NCBI GenBank assembly: GCA_019802505.1
Contig: JAFMOC010000223.1
Location: 372,001-436,000, forward strand
Length of the DNA stretch: 64,000 nucleotides
Direction of reading: 5' to 3'
DNA from: Corydoras sp. C115
Taxonomy: Eukaryota > Chordata > Actinopteri > Siluriformes > Callichthyidae
Part shown: positions 1 to 12,800 of the stretch, one piece after another
Position numbering within the stretch: position 1 is the stretch's first letter
How the letters are laid out: the number at the start of each line of letters is the position of its first letter
Translations under genes and position numbers: made by a program
Notes under the pieces: generated by a model
Database searches by the model: none
Told to the model about the DNA's origin: nothing
Seen by the model: the letters and a program-made list of their open reading frames with translations, nothing else

Positions 1-2103
1 TTTCGCCACGTCCCGGGCCGTGCAGCCTCTCGCCGCGCCCCGGGCCGTGCCGCCTCGCGCCGCACCCCGCGCCGTGCCGCCTCGCGCCGCACCCCGCGCC
101 ATTGCACCTCGCGCTGCGCCGCCTCGTGCTGCGCGGCCTTGCGCTGCACCTCGTGCCTTGCGGTGCGCCCGGGCCCCGCGCCTTGCTCCTCCGTGCGAGT
201 CACTTATCTCCACGGAGGACGCATTCAGCGAGCCCTCTCTCGCTACTCTGGCCCCGCCTCACGTTCCTCCGTGCGAGTCTCATTACTCCACGGAGGTCCC
301 GCTCAGTGAGTTTTCCCTCGCTGCCCGGGATCTGCCTCGTGCCACGCCCCGGGCCGTGCCGCCTTTCGCCACGCCCCGGGCCGTGCCGCCTTTCGCCACG
401 CCCCGGCCGTGCCGCCTTTCGCCACGCCCCGGGGCCGTGCCGCCTTTCGCCACGCCCCGGGCCGTGCCGCCCTTCGCCGCGCCCCGGGTCGTGCCGCCTT
501 TCGCCGCGCCACGGGCCGTGCAGCCTCTCGCCGCGCCCCGGGCCGTGCCGCCTCCCGCCGCGCCTCGCGCGGGCCGCCTCTCGCCGCGCCCCGCGTGCCG
601 CCTCTCGCCGCACCCCGGGCCGTGCCGCCGCTCGCCGCGCCTCGCGCCGTGCCGCCTCTCGCCGCGCCCCGCGCCGTGCCGTCTCTCGCCACGCCCCGGG
701 CCGTGCAGCCTCTCGCCGCGCCCCGGGCCGGGCAGCCTCTCGCCGCGCCCAGGGTCGTGCCGCCTTTCGCCACACCCCGGGTCGTGCAGCCTCTCGCCGC
801 GCCCCGGGCCGCCTCTCGCCGCGCCCCGCGCCGTGCCGTCTCTCGCCGCGCCTCGGGTCGTGCCGCCTCTCGCCGCGCCCCGGTTCGTGCCGTCTCTCGC
901 CGCGCCTCGGTCCGTGCTGCCTCTCGCCGCGCCCCGCACCGTGCCGCCGCTCGCCCCGCCACGCGTCTTGGATTCGGACTCCGTCTCGGTTATCCAGGAC
1001 ATTACTATGCGTTGTGGGGACAAGGTACTGGTTCTACCTTTGTGTGTCCAGGTGGAGGGGAGAGAGGAGACTGGGAATCGTGGTCTGGCGCTCTGCGTAT
1101 TCCACAGAGGGCAGTCTAGGCGTCGGGTGAGGAGGCAGTGGAGTCCTGTGTTCTCCACACAGGTTCTAGGGACCCCTGCTCCTGTCGCTGAGACCACCGC
1201 GCTGGTCGATGTGCCCCGTAAGGTGGATGACCCGTTTTCCGCCCAGGACCATTTTCCACCCGCTCTGGTCCAAACTACCGCCGGACCAAGGACTTTGGGG
1301 GCGGAGGAGTTCGTTTGGGATCCTGGACCGGCAGCCAAGTTCATGGACCTGGTCGGATTCACCGCTCCATCCACTCGGGTCACTTATTCGTCCACTCGGG
1401 TCAGTTTGGCGTTCACTCGGGTCACATATGCGTTTACTCGGGCCACATATGCGTGCACTCGGGCCACATATGCGTTCACTCGGGTCACTTCCGCGTCCAC
1501 TCGGGTTTTTTCTCTCCGTACACTCGGGTTTTGTTCTCCGTCCTCTCGGGTCTATTCGGTGTTCCCCCGTTCCTCTTCAGCGGTCGTGTGTACCCGGGTT
1601 CCTCCTGTCTCTCCGGTTCCTCGGTTTCTCAAGGGGTTAGGGCATTACCGCACCCCTAGTGCGCTCAGAGGGTCACGGTGCTCCCGTACCCTCAAGGACT
1701 TTGGCTCCTCTCATGCCCACCGGGGGCCAGGTCCCCCGCGCATCCACCAGGGGTCACGGTGCCCCCGAAGACTTAAGGGATCCCGCCACTCTCGTGCCCT
1801 CGGGAGGACGTGGCACCTCCCTCACAAGAGGCCACATCCCTTCCGCCTCCACATTGGGTCACCGGGCTTTAGCACCCTGCGGGCCTCTCAACGGCCCCGT
1901 ATCCTTAAGGGATCGCGGCCCCCGCGTCAGTCCTCGCGGGCACGGTGTCCTCACCCTCACACGGGGTCACGGTGCCGCCGCACTATTTGGCACGGCATCC
2001 CCGCACACTCCGGGGGTCTCCACGCTGCCCTCGAGCCCCTTTCGGTTCCTTTTCAGCGTCCCCGGGTGCCTTTGCCCCCCCGGTTGTTTTTGGGGGGGCG
2101 ATA
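1..2103 (+). mobile_element. Internal region of non-autonomous LTR element, family A (5' part outside window)
   Basis: A GC-rich block ends at a polypurine tract (about 2088-2097) followed by an LTR. Positions about 320-960 are a tandem array of roughly 21-27 bp units encoding Pro/Leu/Ala/Arg repeats such as PLAAPRAVP. Positions about 1370-1530 are a second array of roughly 18-21 bp units containing actcgggtcac, and 1660-2000 hold a third, looser array containing ggggtcacggtg. One frame stays open from 20 to 2182, but other frames and the reverse strand are also open over the array, so coding is unproven. The peptide motif PPCESxxSTED near the start recurs in the minus-strand element at 41.7-42.1 kb, which identifies the two as one family. 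No gag, protease, reverse transcriptase or integrase motif is visible, hence non-autonomous. Confidence 0.7.
188..296 (+). other. Two CCTCCGTG/CACGGAGG hairpin repeats
   Basis: Two 31-nt units (188-218 and 266-296) each have an 8-bp perfect inverted stem, CCTCCGTG and CACGGAGG, around a 15-nt loop. Each also encodes the PPCES...STE peptide. The same hairpin occurs five more times in the other family A copy. Confidence 0.7.
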
Positions 2104-2603
2104 TGTCAGGTTGGGAGGGTTGGGCCCCTCCCACCTGCCTCCCGTGTTTCGGGTTTCGGCCGTGTCGGGCTTCCGTAGGTAGGACCCACCCCCTTGTGCA
2201 GGGATTGGGCCCTACCTAATGAATGGCGACCTACTGGCAGTACTTAAGGGTTCTCGGCTCAACTGCCAGTAGGTCAGCATTTCTGTGTTCTGTGTGCATA
2301 TATACTTCGTGTATGTGTAACGTCACGTCGGGTGTTTGTTTGGTGGTTTAATGTTCGTTCGGCTTCCTGCGGCTTTTCCGCGGTTGCCCCACTCCACGTA
2401 TTTTCACTACGTGTATTCGGTTCGGCAGCGGCGTTCCCGCTGCACCGATTCATCTATATTGTGCTTTCGGCTCGTTCTAGCGGTGTTCCACGCTCAGCCA
2501 TTAAAAGAGCTTTTGTGTTCGTTTACCTGGTCTCCTGGCTCTGTGATTCGCCACCACGCCGTGCTGCGCCGCCATTTTCCGGACAGCGCGCCCCGTCGTA
2601 ACA
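2104..2603 (+). repeat. 3' LTR of family A element
   Basis: It begins TGTCAGG just after the polypurine tract and ends ACA. About 490 bp of it match the reverse complement of 43374-43863, the 5' LTR of the second copy. It contains a likely polyadenylation signal, attaaa, near 2500. The first 35 nt form an imperfect GC-rich hairpin (CAGGT and GGGAGGG pairing with CCCTCCC and ACCTG). Confidence 0.8.
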
Positions 2604-3840
<1,237 letters not shown>

Positions 3841-3854
3841 TGGGTGGAACTTAC

Positions 3855-3911
3855 AAACTTTCTGGGGGACAATGGTCTCGGTCATCTGTTGAACGCTTGT
3901 GGCTTGTTTCA
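3855..3911 (-). CDS. Putative mini-exon of TRIM-like gene, 57 bp
   Basis: On the minus strand a pyrimidine-rich acceptor ending ttttcag precedes 57 bp, followed by a strong donor GTAAGTT. In phase 1, the phase of the other mini-exons, it reads VKQATSVQQMTETIVPQKV without a stop. It is a multiple of three, like the other mini-exons. No family is recognised. It is the most distal exon seen, and the gene probably continues past the left edge of the window. Confidence 0.45.
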
Positions 3912-4052
3912 CTGAAAACAAAGAAATCAGTCATTTACTTAAATAGTAAACAGTGATTACTGTAATATTTCTGGAAAAGATTACTGATACGCCGTGTAAA
4001 AATGTATTAATTTCTGTTTTATAAGAGAACTTAAAATGAATTCTTGATTTAC

Positions 4053-4112
4053 CTGAGTCTTGTCTTTTCTTTCTGTTTTTGGGTAACAATAAGCTGAGAC
4101 TCCAACGATCAT
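4053..4112 (-). CDS. Putative mini-exon of TRIM-like gene, 60 bp
   Basis: The acceptor is a long T-run ending aatcag and the donor is CAG|GTAAAT. In phase 1 it reads DRWSLSLLLPKNRKKRQDS after an Asp. The W-S-L-S core and basic tail resemble the two 57-bp exons at 10.4 and 11.4 kb, suggesting exon duplication. An alternative acceptor inside would give a 41-bp exon, so the start is uncertain. Confidence 0.45.
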
Positions 4113-4214
4113 CTGATTATTAAATAAAAAAAAAAAAACAGACATGGCAGGCTGGGCTACAGCAATGTGAACCTTATGGAATTATTATATTTCTGCATAA
4201 ATGTGGCCTAAAAT

Positions 4215-4652
4215 TGTAATGGGGCGACCAGCCACTAGGGGTAGGTGGTGAAGTAATGGTAGAGGGTGGCGTCCTTGTGGGAGAACTACAACTCCCAGCA
4301 GGCGTCGAGCCAATCAACAGCAACATGACGCACCTGCCAGCACACCTATTTAAACAACGCGACAAGCCTCACGCTTTGTCGCACTATAACCTGATACATG
4401 CCACCACGTTGACACTGTGACCAATTTTTGCTATTGTGAATGATTATGTGCCTTTCAACTCTGTCCTATCCGGTCCAGTCGGCCAGAGCACTCTGACTCT
4501 GGGGTGGTCCGCTGTTTTCACCTCTTTATGCAGCTAGAGTCTCTGAGCAGCCACTGGGGGCAAACTAGCTCTAGCAGACAGAGACAGCGCGTGGTGGTGG
4601 GCGTGTCGCTGGCCAGACAGTCGCCAGCGCTCTCTGCGTTGAGACCAAGAAT

Positions 4653-4701
<49 letters not shown>

Positions 4702-5015
4702 ACCGAAGTGCAACACTTTCGTTTCTGTCACGCGTATTAGCGTGGTTAAAGTCAACAAACACACGTTGGATGTTTTGTTTTTTTGCTCGAGACGTCAAGC
4801 TTTCCAGAAGTTGTGATTAGTGCGTGTGCACGCAGACATTGTACATTACAAGCGCACCCATATGTTTGCGTTAATTATAGATCGGGCATCAAGCTTATTA
4901 TTTCTTAGCATAAACGAATTGTGTTGAAGCGCGCTCCATCATAGGTTTTGTTTTATTTAAATTTCTTTGCTTTCCCAGTTGCCAAGGTTTTGGTAGGCTC
5001 CTTAGTTGACTTATA
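4215..5015 (+). repeat. 5' LTR of Ty3/Gypsy element
   Basis: It begins TGTAATGGGG and matches 9119-9846 along its length, with many small differences and indels, so the insertion is old. It carries a (TG)n expansion at 4654-4697 that is short in the 3' LTR. The match stops at cttata, and what follows looks like mid-gag coding sequence, so the LTR end, primer-binding site and gag start are probably deleted. Confidence 0.85.
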
Positions 5016-5031
5016 GCAACAATATGTTGTC

Positions 5032-5785
5032 TTGCAGCAACAGGGGGCAGCCATCGGCCGGCATGAGCAGTTGTTGGAGCAAGTAGCCCAGCAACTCACC
5101 CTCATGACTCAACGACAAACTGAGGGTGCTTCTTGGGTGCCCCTACCTTTCTCTAGGTCATCTCCATATCTGGGGCACTGGAGGCATACATTTCCCCTCC
5201 TGAACTTTTTGCTGGAGAGGCAAATAAATGCCGCAGGTTTTTGCTGCAATACTCGTTGAGTATCGAGTAGCTGCCATCCCGCTACCCCACAGTGCGAGCC
5301 AAGGTAGCGCTCATGATCTCTCTTCTTACGGGTAAGGCATTGACCTTGGCCACAGCTCTGTTGGAGGCAGATGTGTGTGTGAGTGAACAGGCTTTCTGCC
5401 GCGCACTCCGGCGAACATTTTATAACCCCAAGGAGGGTAGGAATGTGGCTGCTCGTCTCATTTCTTTAACACAGGGAACTGCGCAGCCGATTATGTCATA
5501 GATTTTAGGATGGTAGCGGCCAAAAGCGGGTGGAACGAGCCAGCATTAGTGGGTATTTTTCAAAAGGGGCTGAGCGAGCGTATGAAGGATGAGTTCGCTT
5601 CCCGGGACCCGCCAGACAGCTTAGATGAGATGTACGAGCTCTGTATAAAGCTTGACACCAGAATTCGGCAGCGGGCCCGGGAGAGAATGAGTCACCCTAA
5701 GGCCTCCACGGGCCAACCTCGCTGGCACTCCCGCCACCCCACTATCATGCAGCACCCCGTGGGCGGCCAGAACCCATGCAACTAG
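5032..5785 (+). pseudogene. gag remnant of Ty3/Gypsy element
   Basis: Fragments in different frames resemble gypsy Gag: an N-terminal coiled region with QGAAIGRHEQLLEQV, a matrix/capsid-like stretch around 5290-5500 (ALTLATALLEAD), and a capsid end around 5510-5690 (KGLSERMKDEFASRD). Frameshifts and stops separate them. No intact CCHC zinc knuckle was found before pol starts. The start codon region is missing. Not functional. Confidence 0.75.
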
Positions 5786-5811
5786 GGGGAACTGAAGATT
5801 TGGGCTCATGA

Positions 5812-7743
5812 TTGGCGGGAAATGCAGGGGCCAGACCCGGTCAGGGGGGGCCGGGCCTAGGCCGTATCCCAAATTCCCCCACCAGTGTTATTGTAGAGGG
5901 AACTCTGTTATGGGGAGTAACACCCCACTCCCGAGTGTTTGCCTTTGTGGACTCAGGGGCAGGTGGCAACTTTGTTGACGAGGGTCTAGTCAGATCTCTA
6001 AGACTGCCTACTGAGAAGTTGCCGGAGCCCATACCAGTGCGAGCCCTAGATGGGCGGATGCTGGGAGCGGGCCCCATTATGCATGACACTCACCCAGTCC
6101 ATCTAGACATTAAAGGTCACCAGGAGACTCTTCGACTATTTGTCACCAGAGTCCCCAATCTTCTGTTGGTCTTAGGGTTCCCTTGGCTCACCCAGCACAA
6201 TCCCCAGGTCAATTGGCAGACACGTTCCATCTATGGGTGGGCCCCACGCTGTCAGGAGGCCTGTCTTCTCCCCAGAAGCCCCCAACAGCCTAAAATGGAG
6301 GAACCCTGTGACCTCTCCAAGGTTCCCGACTACTACCATGACCTTGGAGAGGTCTTTAGTAAGACCAGTGCCCTGACCCTTCCTCCACATAGGCCCTATG
6401 ACTGTGCCATCAACCTGCTACCTGGTACCACACCACCACGGGGCAGGCTGTTTTCCTTGAACCCCGCCGAACGCACTGCCATGGAGAACTATGTGAAGGA
6501 GGCCCTGGAACAGGGTTTCATCCGACAGTCATCCTCACCGGCAGGGGCAGTGTTGTTTTTTTTTCATAAAAAGGATGGCACCCTTCGTCCATGTATAGAC
6601 TACCATGCTGTTAACGCTATCACTGTGAGGGACTGTTACCCCCTGCCTCTTATGGCCACAGGGTTTGAGGCTCTGCAGCAGGCGTCCATCTTTACTAAGC
6701 TGGACCTGCGCAGTGCCTACAACCTTATCCGTATATGGCAGGGGGACGAGTGGAAGACGGCATTTCTGACCTCAACCGGTCATTATGAATATCGGGTAAT
6801 GCCGATGATGATGAACGCCCCTGCCGTTTTCCAGCGGTTCATTCATGAGGTGTTACGAGAGACATTAGACGGGTACGTCTATGTCTACTTGGACGACATA
6901 CTTATTTACAGTTGGTCACTAGAGGAGCATGTCAGTCATGTAAGACGGGTTCTCCAGCTCCTACTGCAGCACAAGCTGTTTGTCAAGTTGGAGAAGTCAG
7001 CCTTCCATTCCTCCACGTTATCTTTTCAGGGGTTCATTATCTCACAAGGCAGAATGGACCCTGCCAAGGTTCAGGTTGTGACGGACTGGCCCCGTCCGAA
7101 CTCTCTTCTGGAGGTTCAGCATTTTCTAGGCTTCGTAAACTTCTTTCGCAAATTTGTGAGAGATTTTGACTCTATCGCGGCTACTCTCACAGCCCTAACA
7201 CGAAAGATTCCAGGTCGTTTTCGTTGGACTCCTGAAGCAGATCGGGCCTTCAATACCCTTCGGGAATGTTTAACCTCTTCCCCTGTCCTCCACCTCCTGG
7301 ATGTGGAGAAGCCTTTCATCGTCGAGGTAGATGCGTCGGAGGTAGGAGTTGGGGCGGTGCTGTCCCAAAGGGTGGGGACGCCACCTAAACTCCATCCGTG
7401 TGCATACTTCTCACACCAGTACTCGTCCTCCGAGCGCAACTATCCAGTCGGTGACAGGGAGTTGTTGGCCATAAAGTTGGCACTTGAGCAGTGGAGGCAC
7501 TGGCTTGAGGGGGCAAAACATCCATTCTTGGTCTGGACAGACCACAAAAACCTGGCCTATATATGACAAGCTAAGCGTTTAAGCGCCCGCCAAGCTCGCT
7601 GGTTGCTCTTCTTTGAGAGATTCGAGTTCACCTTGTCATATCGGCCAGGTTCGAAAAACACCAAGCCAGATGCTCTTTCCCGGCAATGGGTTCGGACTGA
7701 AGGGCCTGAGGATTTAGAACCCAAGTTGATCCTCCCAGAGCCA
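5812..7743 (+). pseudogene. Ty3/Gypsy pol: protease, reverse transcriptase, RNase H (disrupted)
   Basis: A long open stretch of 584 codons (to 7566) carries, in order, an aspartic protease site FVDSGAGGNFVDEG (near residue 45), a reverse transcriptase with the catalytic box YVYLDDILIYS (near residue 355), and an RNase H-like connection domain with EVDASEVGVGAVLSQR (near residue 504). An in-frame TGA at about 7564 interrupts the RNase H/tether region. The same frame continues (SYRPGSKNTKPDALSRQW) to another stop at about 7744. In the family one continuous polyprotein is expected, so this copy cannot make it. Confidence 0.9.
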
Positions 7744-9100
7744 TGACTTGTGGCAGCCCTCACCTGGCCAGTCGAGAACCAGGTTAGAAGGGCCATCTGG
7801 AATAATCCTGCTCCTGGCGGTGGCCCTCCGGGTCATTTATTTGTTTCACTTCAAGAGGGTTCTCCAATGGGGCCTCTTCTTTCTCAGCCCACCCCGGCGT
7901 CACCCGAATTCTTGAGTTCATCTGTCGAAGGTTCTGGTGGCCGGGGATGGAGGGTTCCGTGAGGTCCTTTATTGCAGGATACGCTGTCTGTGCTCGGAAC
8001 AAAACACCCCGAGCTAGGCCAGCTGGTCTGCTGCAACCTTTGCCCATTCCATCTTACCCATGGTCACATATCACCCTGGACTTTGTCACAGGGCTTCCCC
8101 CGTCCAGAGGCAACTCGGTCGTGTTTGTGATCGTGGACCGCTTCTCTAAGGCCTGTAAGTTTGTGGCGCTGCCCAAAGTCCCTAATGCCAAGGAGACGGC
8201 GGACCTTTTGGTACAGCATGTGGTCCGGATCCACGGAATCCCCAGAGATATTGTCTCCGACCAAGGACCTCAGTTTGCTAGTCGCTTTTGGCGGGTGTTC
8301 TGTCAACTATTAGGGACAATGGCTAGTCTGTTGTCGGGTTCATCCGGAATCTAACGGCCAGACCGAAAGAGTTAACCAGGATCTCGGTCGTATGCTCCGT
8401 TGCCTGACAACAGATCGGCCCAATATGTGGGCAGAACATTTACCCTGGGCAGAATATGCCCACAATACCCTCTGGCACTCGGCCATTGACATGACACCAT
8501 TTGAGTGTCAGTTTGGGTATCCGGCCCCCATGTTCCCCGAACAGGAGGTTGAAGTAGGGGTACCTTCGGCAGAGCGTTATGTAAGGCTCGAGCAGGCCTC
8601 AAGCAGCGCAATGGTGCCATGAGGTGAACCGCCGATAAAAAGAGGCAGTTGGGACCCACCTATCATCCAGGCCAGAGTCTGGCTGTCTACCCGGGATCTC
8701 CCCCTCTGTGGTCAATCCAACAAGCTGGCTTCCAAGTTTGTGGGACCCTTTAAGGTGCAATGCCGAATAAATCCAGTCACTTACTGGCTGGAATTGCCTC
8801 CAGCTATGCGAATTCACCCAACCTTCCACATCTCGAGGCTTAAACCATACCTATGCCAGGGGGGCCTGTCCCAGCCGCTCCTCCACCTGCTCCCTGGCAG
8901 GTCGCAGGACCCCCTGCTTACATGGTACGATGTTTGTTGGATTCCCATCAGGTCCAAGGCTATACCCAATACCTTGTGTATTGGGAGGGTTTCGGTCCGG
9001 AGGAGCGTTTCTGGGTCCCAGCCAGACACATCTTGGACCCCGACCTCATTCGGCAGTTCAGGAGAGATCGGGCCACCGGCCTGGGGATGTCAGGTGCCGC
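7744..9100 (+). pseudogene. Ty3/Gypsy integrase and chromodomain (disrupted)
   Basis: Integrase pieces lie in shifted frames: the zinc-binding region (about 7900-8030, with RRFWWPGM), the catalytic core with LDFVTGLPPSRGN and SDQGPQFASRFWR (8070-8300), and a continuation with GQTERVNQDLGRML after a frameshift near 8330. A C-terminal chromodomain (8940-9080; YLVYWEGFGPEERFWVPA) marks the chromovirus branch of Metaviridae, whose chromodomain directs integration. Several frameshifts make it non-functional. Confidence 0.85.
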
Positions 9101-9118
9101 CCCTAGAGTGGGGGGTAC

Positions 9119-9846
9119 TGTAATGGGGCGACCAGCCACTAGGGGTAGGTGGCGAAGTACTGGTAGAGGACGGCGTCCTTGTGGGAGAACTACAACTCCC
9201 AGAAGGCGTCGCACCAATTAACAGCAACAAGGCGCACCTGCCAGCACACCTATTTAAACAACGCGACAAGCCTCGCGCTTTGTCACACTGTAACCTGACG
9301 CTTGCCGCCACGTTGACACTGTGACAGATCTTAGGTTGACACAGTGACCAATGATTATGTACCTTTCAACACCAGTCGGCCAAAGCACTCTGACTCTGGG
9401 GTGGTCCGCTGTTTTCACCTCTTTATGCAGCTAAAGTCCCTGAGCAGCCACTGGGGCAAACTAGCTCTAGCAGACAGAGACAGCACGTGGTGGTGGGTGT
9501 GTCGCTGGCCAGACAGTCGCCAGCGCTCTCTGCGTTGAGACAAAGAATCAGCGCAGGCGGAGAGTGTGTGTGTGTGTGCGCGTACCGAAGCACGCGTCGA
9601 ATGTTTTGTAATTTGGCTCGGGGCGCCGAACTTTCCAGAAGTTGTGATTAGTGCATGTGCGCGCAGACATTGTACATTACGCGCGCACCCTTATGTTCGC
9701 GTTAATTATAGATCGGGCGTCAAGCTTATTATTTCTAAGCATAAACGAATTGTGTTGAAGCGAGCTCCATCCTGGATTTTGTTTTATTTTAATTTATTTG
9801 CTTTCCCAGCTGCCGAGATTTCGGTAGGCTCCTTAGTTAACTTATA
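9119..9846 (+). repeat. 3' LTR of Ty3/Gypsy element
   Basis: It follows a polypurine tract (ggggggtac) and matches 4215-5015. A run of C pairs with the G-rich polypurine tract just upstream (9100-9116). No clear target duplication was seen with the flanks. Confidence 0.85.
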
Positions 9847-10319
9847 ATACCGCTGTTTCAGCGTGATTTATGTTTTAGCGCTACTGTGCCCTTCAGCATT
9901 CCTTTGGAGTCTGGTGCGTCAGTGTGCCAAGGCTCATGTGGTACAACGGTGACACTCTCCGTCACCGTGTTGCACGTCCTTCGTGAAGTTCGAGCCCCGT
10001 GAAGTACAGTTTGCATAAACAGTCCCTATTATATTACACCTGTATTATACACACATATTTATTTGCTCTTATTTTTACCTTGGATTATTATTTCCCAGGC
10101 ACCTGGTAATAATCAACCAAGGGCCTCTCACTACGTCCGTAAATTGTATGTGTGAGTGTATGTGTGTGTTTCTCTCACATTGTCTCTCTGGCTGAAGTCT
10201 TGATTGTAAGTTCTGCTGAGATTTGTGCTTGGACAAGTTGTGCTCATGGCCATTAGCTTATGAGAGTAAAAAAATAGTGAGCACAAGAGAAAGCAAGTCT
10301 ATTAGCTTCCTACATATGA
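9847..10319. other. Unassigned intronic sequence
   Basis: No gene or recognisable repeat was seen. A short GTGTGT-rich stretch lies near 10150. Confidence 0.5.
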
Positions 10320-10355
10320 ATCAAACGATTATTTAATAGATGAAATGTAGTTTAC

Positions 10356-10412
10356 CTATTTCTCGCTCATCTTTCCCTCTTGACTTGATAGAACTTAAAC
10401 TCCAGGTGTCAG
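10356..10412 (-). CDS. Putative mini-exon of TRIM-like gene, 57 bp (copy b)
   Basis: The acceptor is cttatag and the donor is ATAG|GTAAAC. In phase 1 it reads ADTWSLSSIKSRGKDEREI with no stop. It is a close paralogue of the exon at 11337-11393, made by local duplication. The changes that differ keep the frame and both splice sites. Confidence 0.55.
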
Positions 10413-11079
10413 CTATAAGAAAAAAAAAGAAGAGGGCAAGAGTCTTTATATGTGCGAGTGCATGTGTCTCAGGCTGCTTCCTTAGTGTAGGACTTTTGTA
10501 AGGTTCTTGACATTTTCATTTTCTAAGAACCTTGCCATTGGTCGTGTATGTATCAGTGTACTCCTAGTGCTGATTCCAAGCCTACATAAAAAGGGAAAGT
10601 TGGTTCAGGAAGAGCATCTGGAGTAAAAACTGTGCCAGATCTAATATGTGGATCAACCAGTTCTGTCAGTCAACAGGGTACTGATGAAATCTGAGTTACT
10701 GCTGAGCAAAAATGTAGGAGGAGAAGATGGGACAGCATGATTATTACACTGGGGTGCTTTAGGCTGGTCACACTCTAAAATGTGCAGTTTTTCTTTTACT
10801 GTATTGGGGGGGTCTGAGGGGATCAGAAAGGCAGTCAGGCAAGACATCTTTCCTAGGTGCCATACATCATTAAATTTGAACATTTGTCCACTGAAGTCGA
10901 AAGACGACAAATTGACATCAGGTGAAGACCCCGATGATGACAACGAGCTGTAGTCAGGTGGAGACCCCAATAAAGACCACTAGCTGCAGACAGGATGACA
11001 AAATGCAAAAAGGTGGAGATCCTAATGAGGACGACAAGCTGCAGTCAGGTGGAAACCCCGATTAACACCACAAGATGCA

Positions 11080-11275
11080 GATGATCTTCTCTGATCTTAT
11101 CTTCGTACAGATATTCTCTGGTTAAGCAAACTGACTGCGGCATCTTGGAGGTGAAGATGGTGGATATGGAGCTCTTGCTCTGATGTGATTTCACATGGTC
11201 TGCGGTTGTGTTGTCAGTTGTATGTACAGGCAAATTCTCTGAAATGCCTTTGGAGAACTACAAAGTATAATATAC
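11080..11275 (-). mobile_element. Tc1/mariner relic
   Basis: The stretch with tcttggaggtgaagatg, catggtctgcggttgtg and attctctgaaatgcctttgg matches the transposase region of a common fish Tc1-type element on the minus strand. It is a short, decayed fragment of the same family as 15.1-15.6 kb. Confidence 0.6.
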
Positions 11276-11336
11276 TACAACGTAGAACTACAAAGTGTAA
11301 TATACTGTATACAGTGAAAGATGAAATGTTGTTTAC

Positions 11337-11393
11337 CGTTCTCTCGATCATCTTTTCCTCTTGACTTGAAAGAACTTAAACTCCAGGTGTCAG
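11337..11393 (-). CDS. Putative mini-exon of TRIM-like gene, 57 bp (copy a)
   Basis: The acceptor is cttatag and the donor is AACG|GTAAAC. In phase 1 it reads ADTWSLSSFKSRGKDDREN. It is symmetric (57 = 19 codons), so inclusion or skipping keeps the frame. It is a paralogue of 10356-10412. The product would be a Ser/Lys/Asp-rich linker of unknown role. Confidence 0.55.
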
Positions 11394-11559
11394 CTATAAG
11401 AAAAAAACAAGAATGTGAGAGTGTTTACATGTGTGAATACATGACACATGTTGTATCTCAGGCTGCTTCCTTAGTGTAGGACATTATTGGGATTTTGTAG
11501 TTCTTTACACTTGCATTTTAAGAGAAACTAACCACTTGGGATGCATGTATCAGTGGCTG

Positions 11560-12500
11560 GTGCAGTATATTTGTACATTGTATTTGAATTCAACCAGCTA
11601 CACAGCAAGATGTGTCCCCCACTAAAATTTTCCTATAAAAACTGTGTGCGTATGTTTGTTAGAAAAATCTTGCTCTTCTTTTTTTTGAGATGACTGAGAT
11701 CGAGTACAACGAATACTCCATGCATCAGCTGATGAAACAAAAAAATATATTTTTTACTTTTTAATTATCATAATCTCTCTGTTTGTGTGTGTGGGTGTGT
11801 GTGTGTGTTTGTGTGTTTTAAAGAATCTCACTTTGCTCATTACTACTGTTGCTGCTCTGTCTAGTCTGAGATATCAGACCCTCAGAAATTGGAACCTCTC
11901 TCTCTGTGATCAAGTGGCAGTATTAGGAACAAGTTATGTACATTCAATATGACAGTAAAGTGATAAAGTGATCTATTTTGTCTACTGTGCTTACACACAT
12001 AGGAATTCCTTCTCTCCATAAAGCTCACCAGACCTAAACCCCATTTAGAATCTATAGGATATTCTCAAGAGCAAAATGAGGGGCACCAGACCCAATAAAA
12101 AAACATACATCAAAGATTCTCAAGCAGTTTGGATTCCATTCCTCACCTCTACCTCTGATTAGTGTGTCACACTACTATGTTTAAAACTGTGTTCCCTGAT
12201 TTCTCCACAGTATTCAAATTTTTTGAATTCTTGTTTTTGTTTTTATGAGCTGGAAAGCCAAATTATGTAAAAATATATAATATATGTGTGTACATTTTTT
12301 AAATAAACTAGCTACACAAGATGGGTCCCCCAGTAAACATTGGTGGACATAAGGCTTTTCCTATAAAAACTGTGTGTATGTTTGTGAGAAAAAGCCACAC
12401 CATGCTCCTGCTCCTCTCTCTTCTGAGATGAATGAGATTGAGTGGAACGAATCCTCCTTGCATCAGCTGATAAAACAAAATATTTTTTTTTTATCTATCT
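11560..12500. repeat. Diverged direct repeats, unknown type
   Basis: About 150-170 bp at 11600-11770 (with ttttcctataaaaactgtgtg and gcatcagctgat) recur at 12310-12490. The flanking tracts with ggaacc and ctctctctgtgat (11890 and 12575) also repeat, giving a tandem unit of about 700 bp. No coding potential was seen. Confidence 0.65.
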
Positions 12501-12649
12501 TAATAATTAGCATATATAAATAAATAAATAAATAAATATATACAATTATATACAATCTTGGAACCTTAGAGTTTGGAACCGCTCTCTCTGTGATGAGGTG
12601 GCAGGAATAAGAACATGTTATGCATGTTCTATATCACAGTAAAGTAATA

Positions 12650-12800
12650 AAGTGATCTACACACAGAGAAATTTGTCCTTCACATTTAACCAATCTATGC
12701 AGTAAAACACACACATGCACACTCTGCTTTGCACTTCAGTCATAGTAATTGGAGAGACAGGGAATTGAACCAGTGACCTTCAGATCACAAGTCTGGTTCC
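12650..12800 (-). repeat. tRNA-derived SINE remnant
   Basis: The minus-strand tRNA-like head (ggaattgaaccagtgacctt...aagtctggttcc) and body resemble the element at 62640-62905. Confidence 0.5.

Larger units (their letters stand above)
10320..11590. repeat. Tandem segmental duplication carrying a mini-exon
   Basis: About 290 bp at 10320-10610 recur at 11310-11590 in the same orientation. Each unit carries one 57-bp mini-exon and its flanking intron (for example ctcaggctgcttccttagtg in both). Between the units lie a minisatellite (10905-11075, units of about 45 bp containing aggtggagac) and a Tc1 relic. Confidence 0.8.

Noticed and set aside
20..2182. A 720-codon open frame as a host protein-coding gene
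   Set aside because: It is Pro/Ala/Arg tandem repeat, runs into an LTR, and other frames and the opposite strand are equally open.
1..2603. Bacterial contamination, suggested by the high GC
   Set aside because: LTR structure and a second related copy at 40.7-43.9 kb show it is a resident repeat.
4504..4764. Short frames across the TG repeat in the gypsy LTR
   Set aside because: They are translations of a dinucleotide repeat in non-coding LTR sequence.
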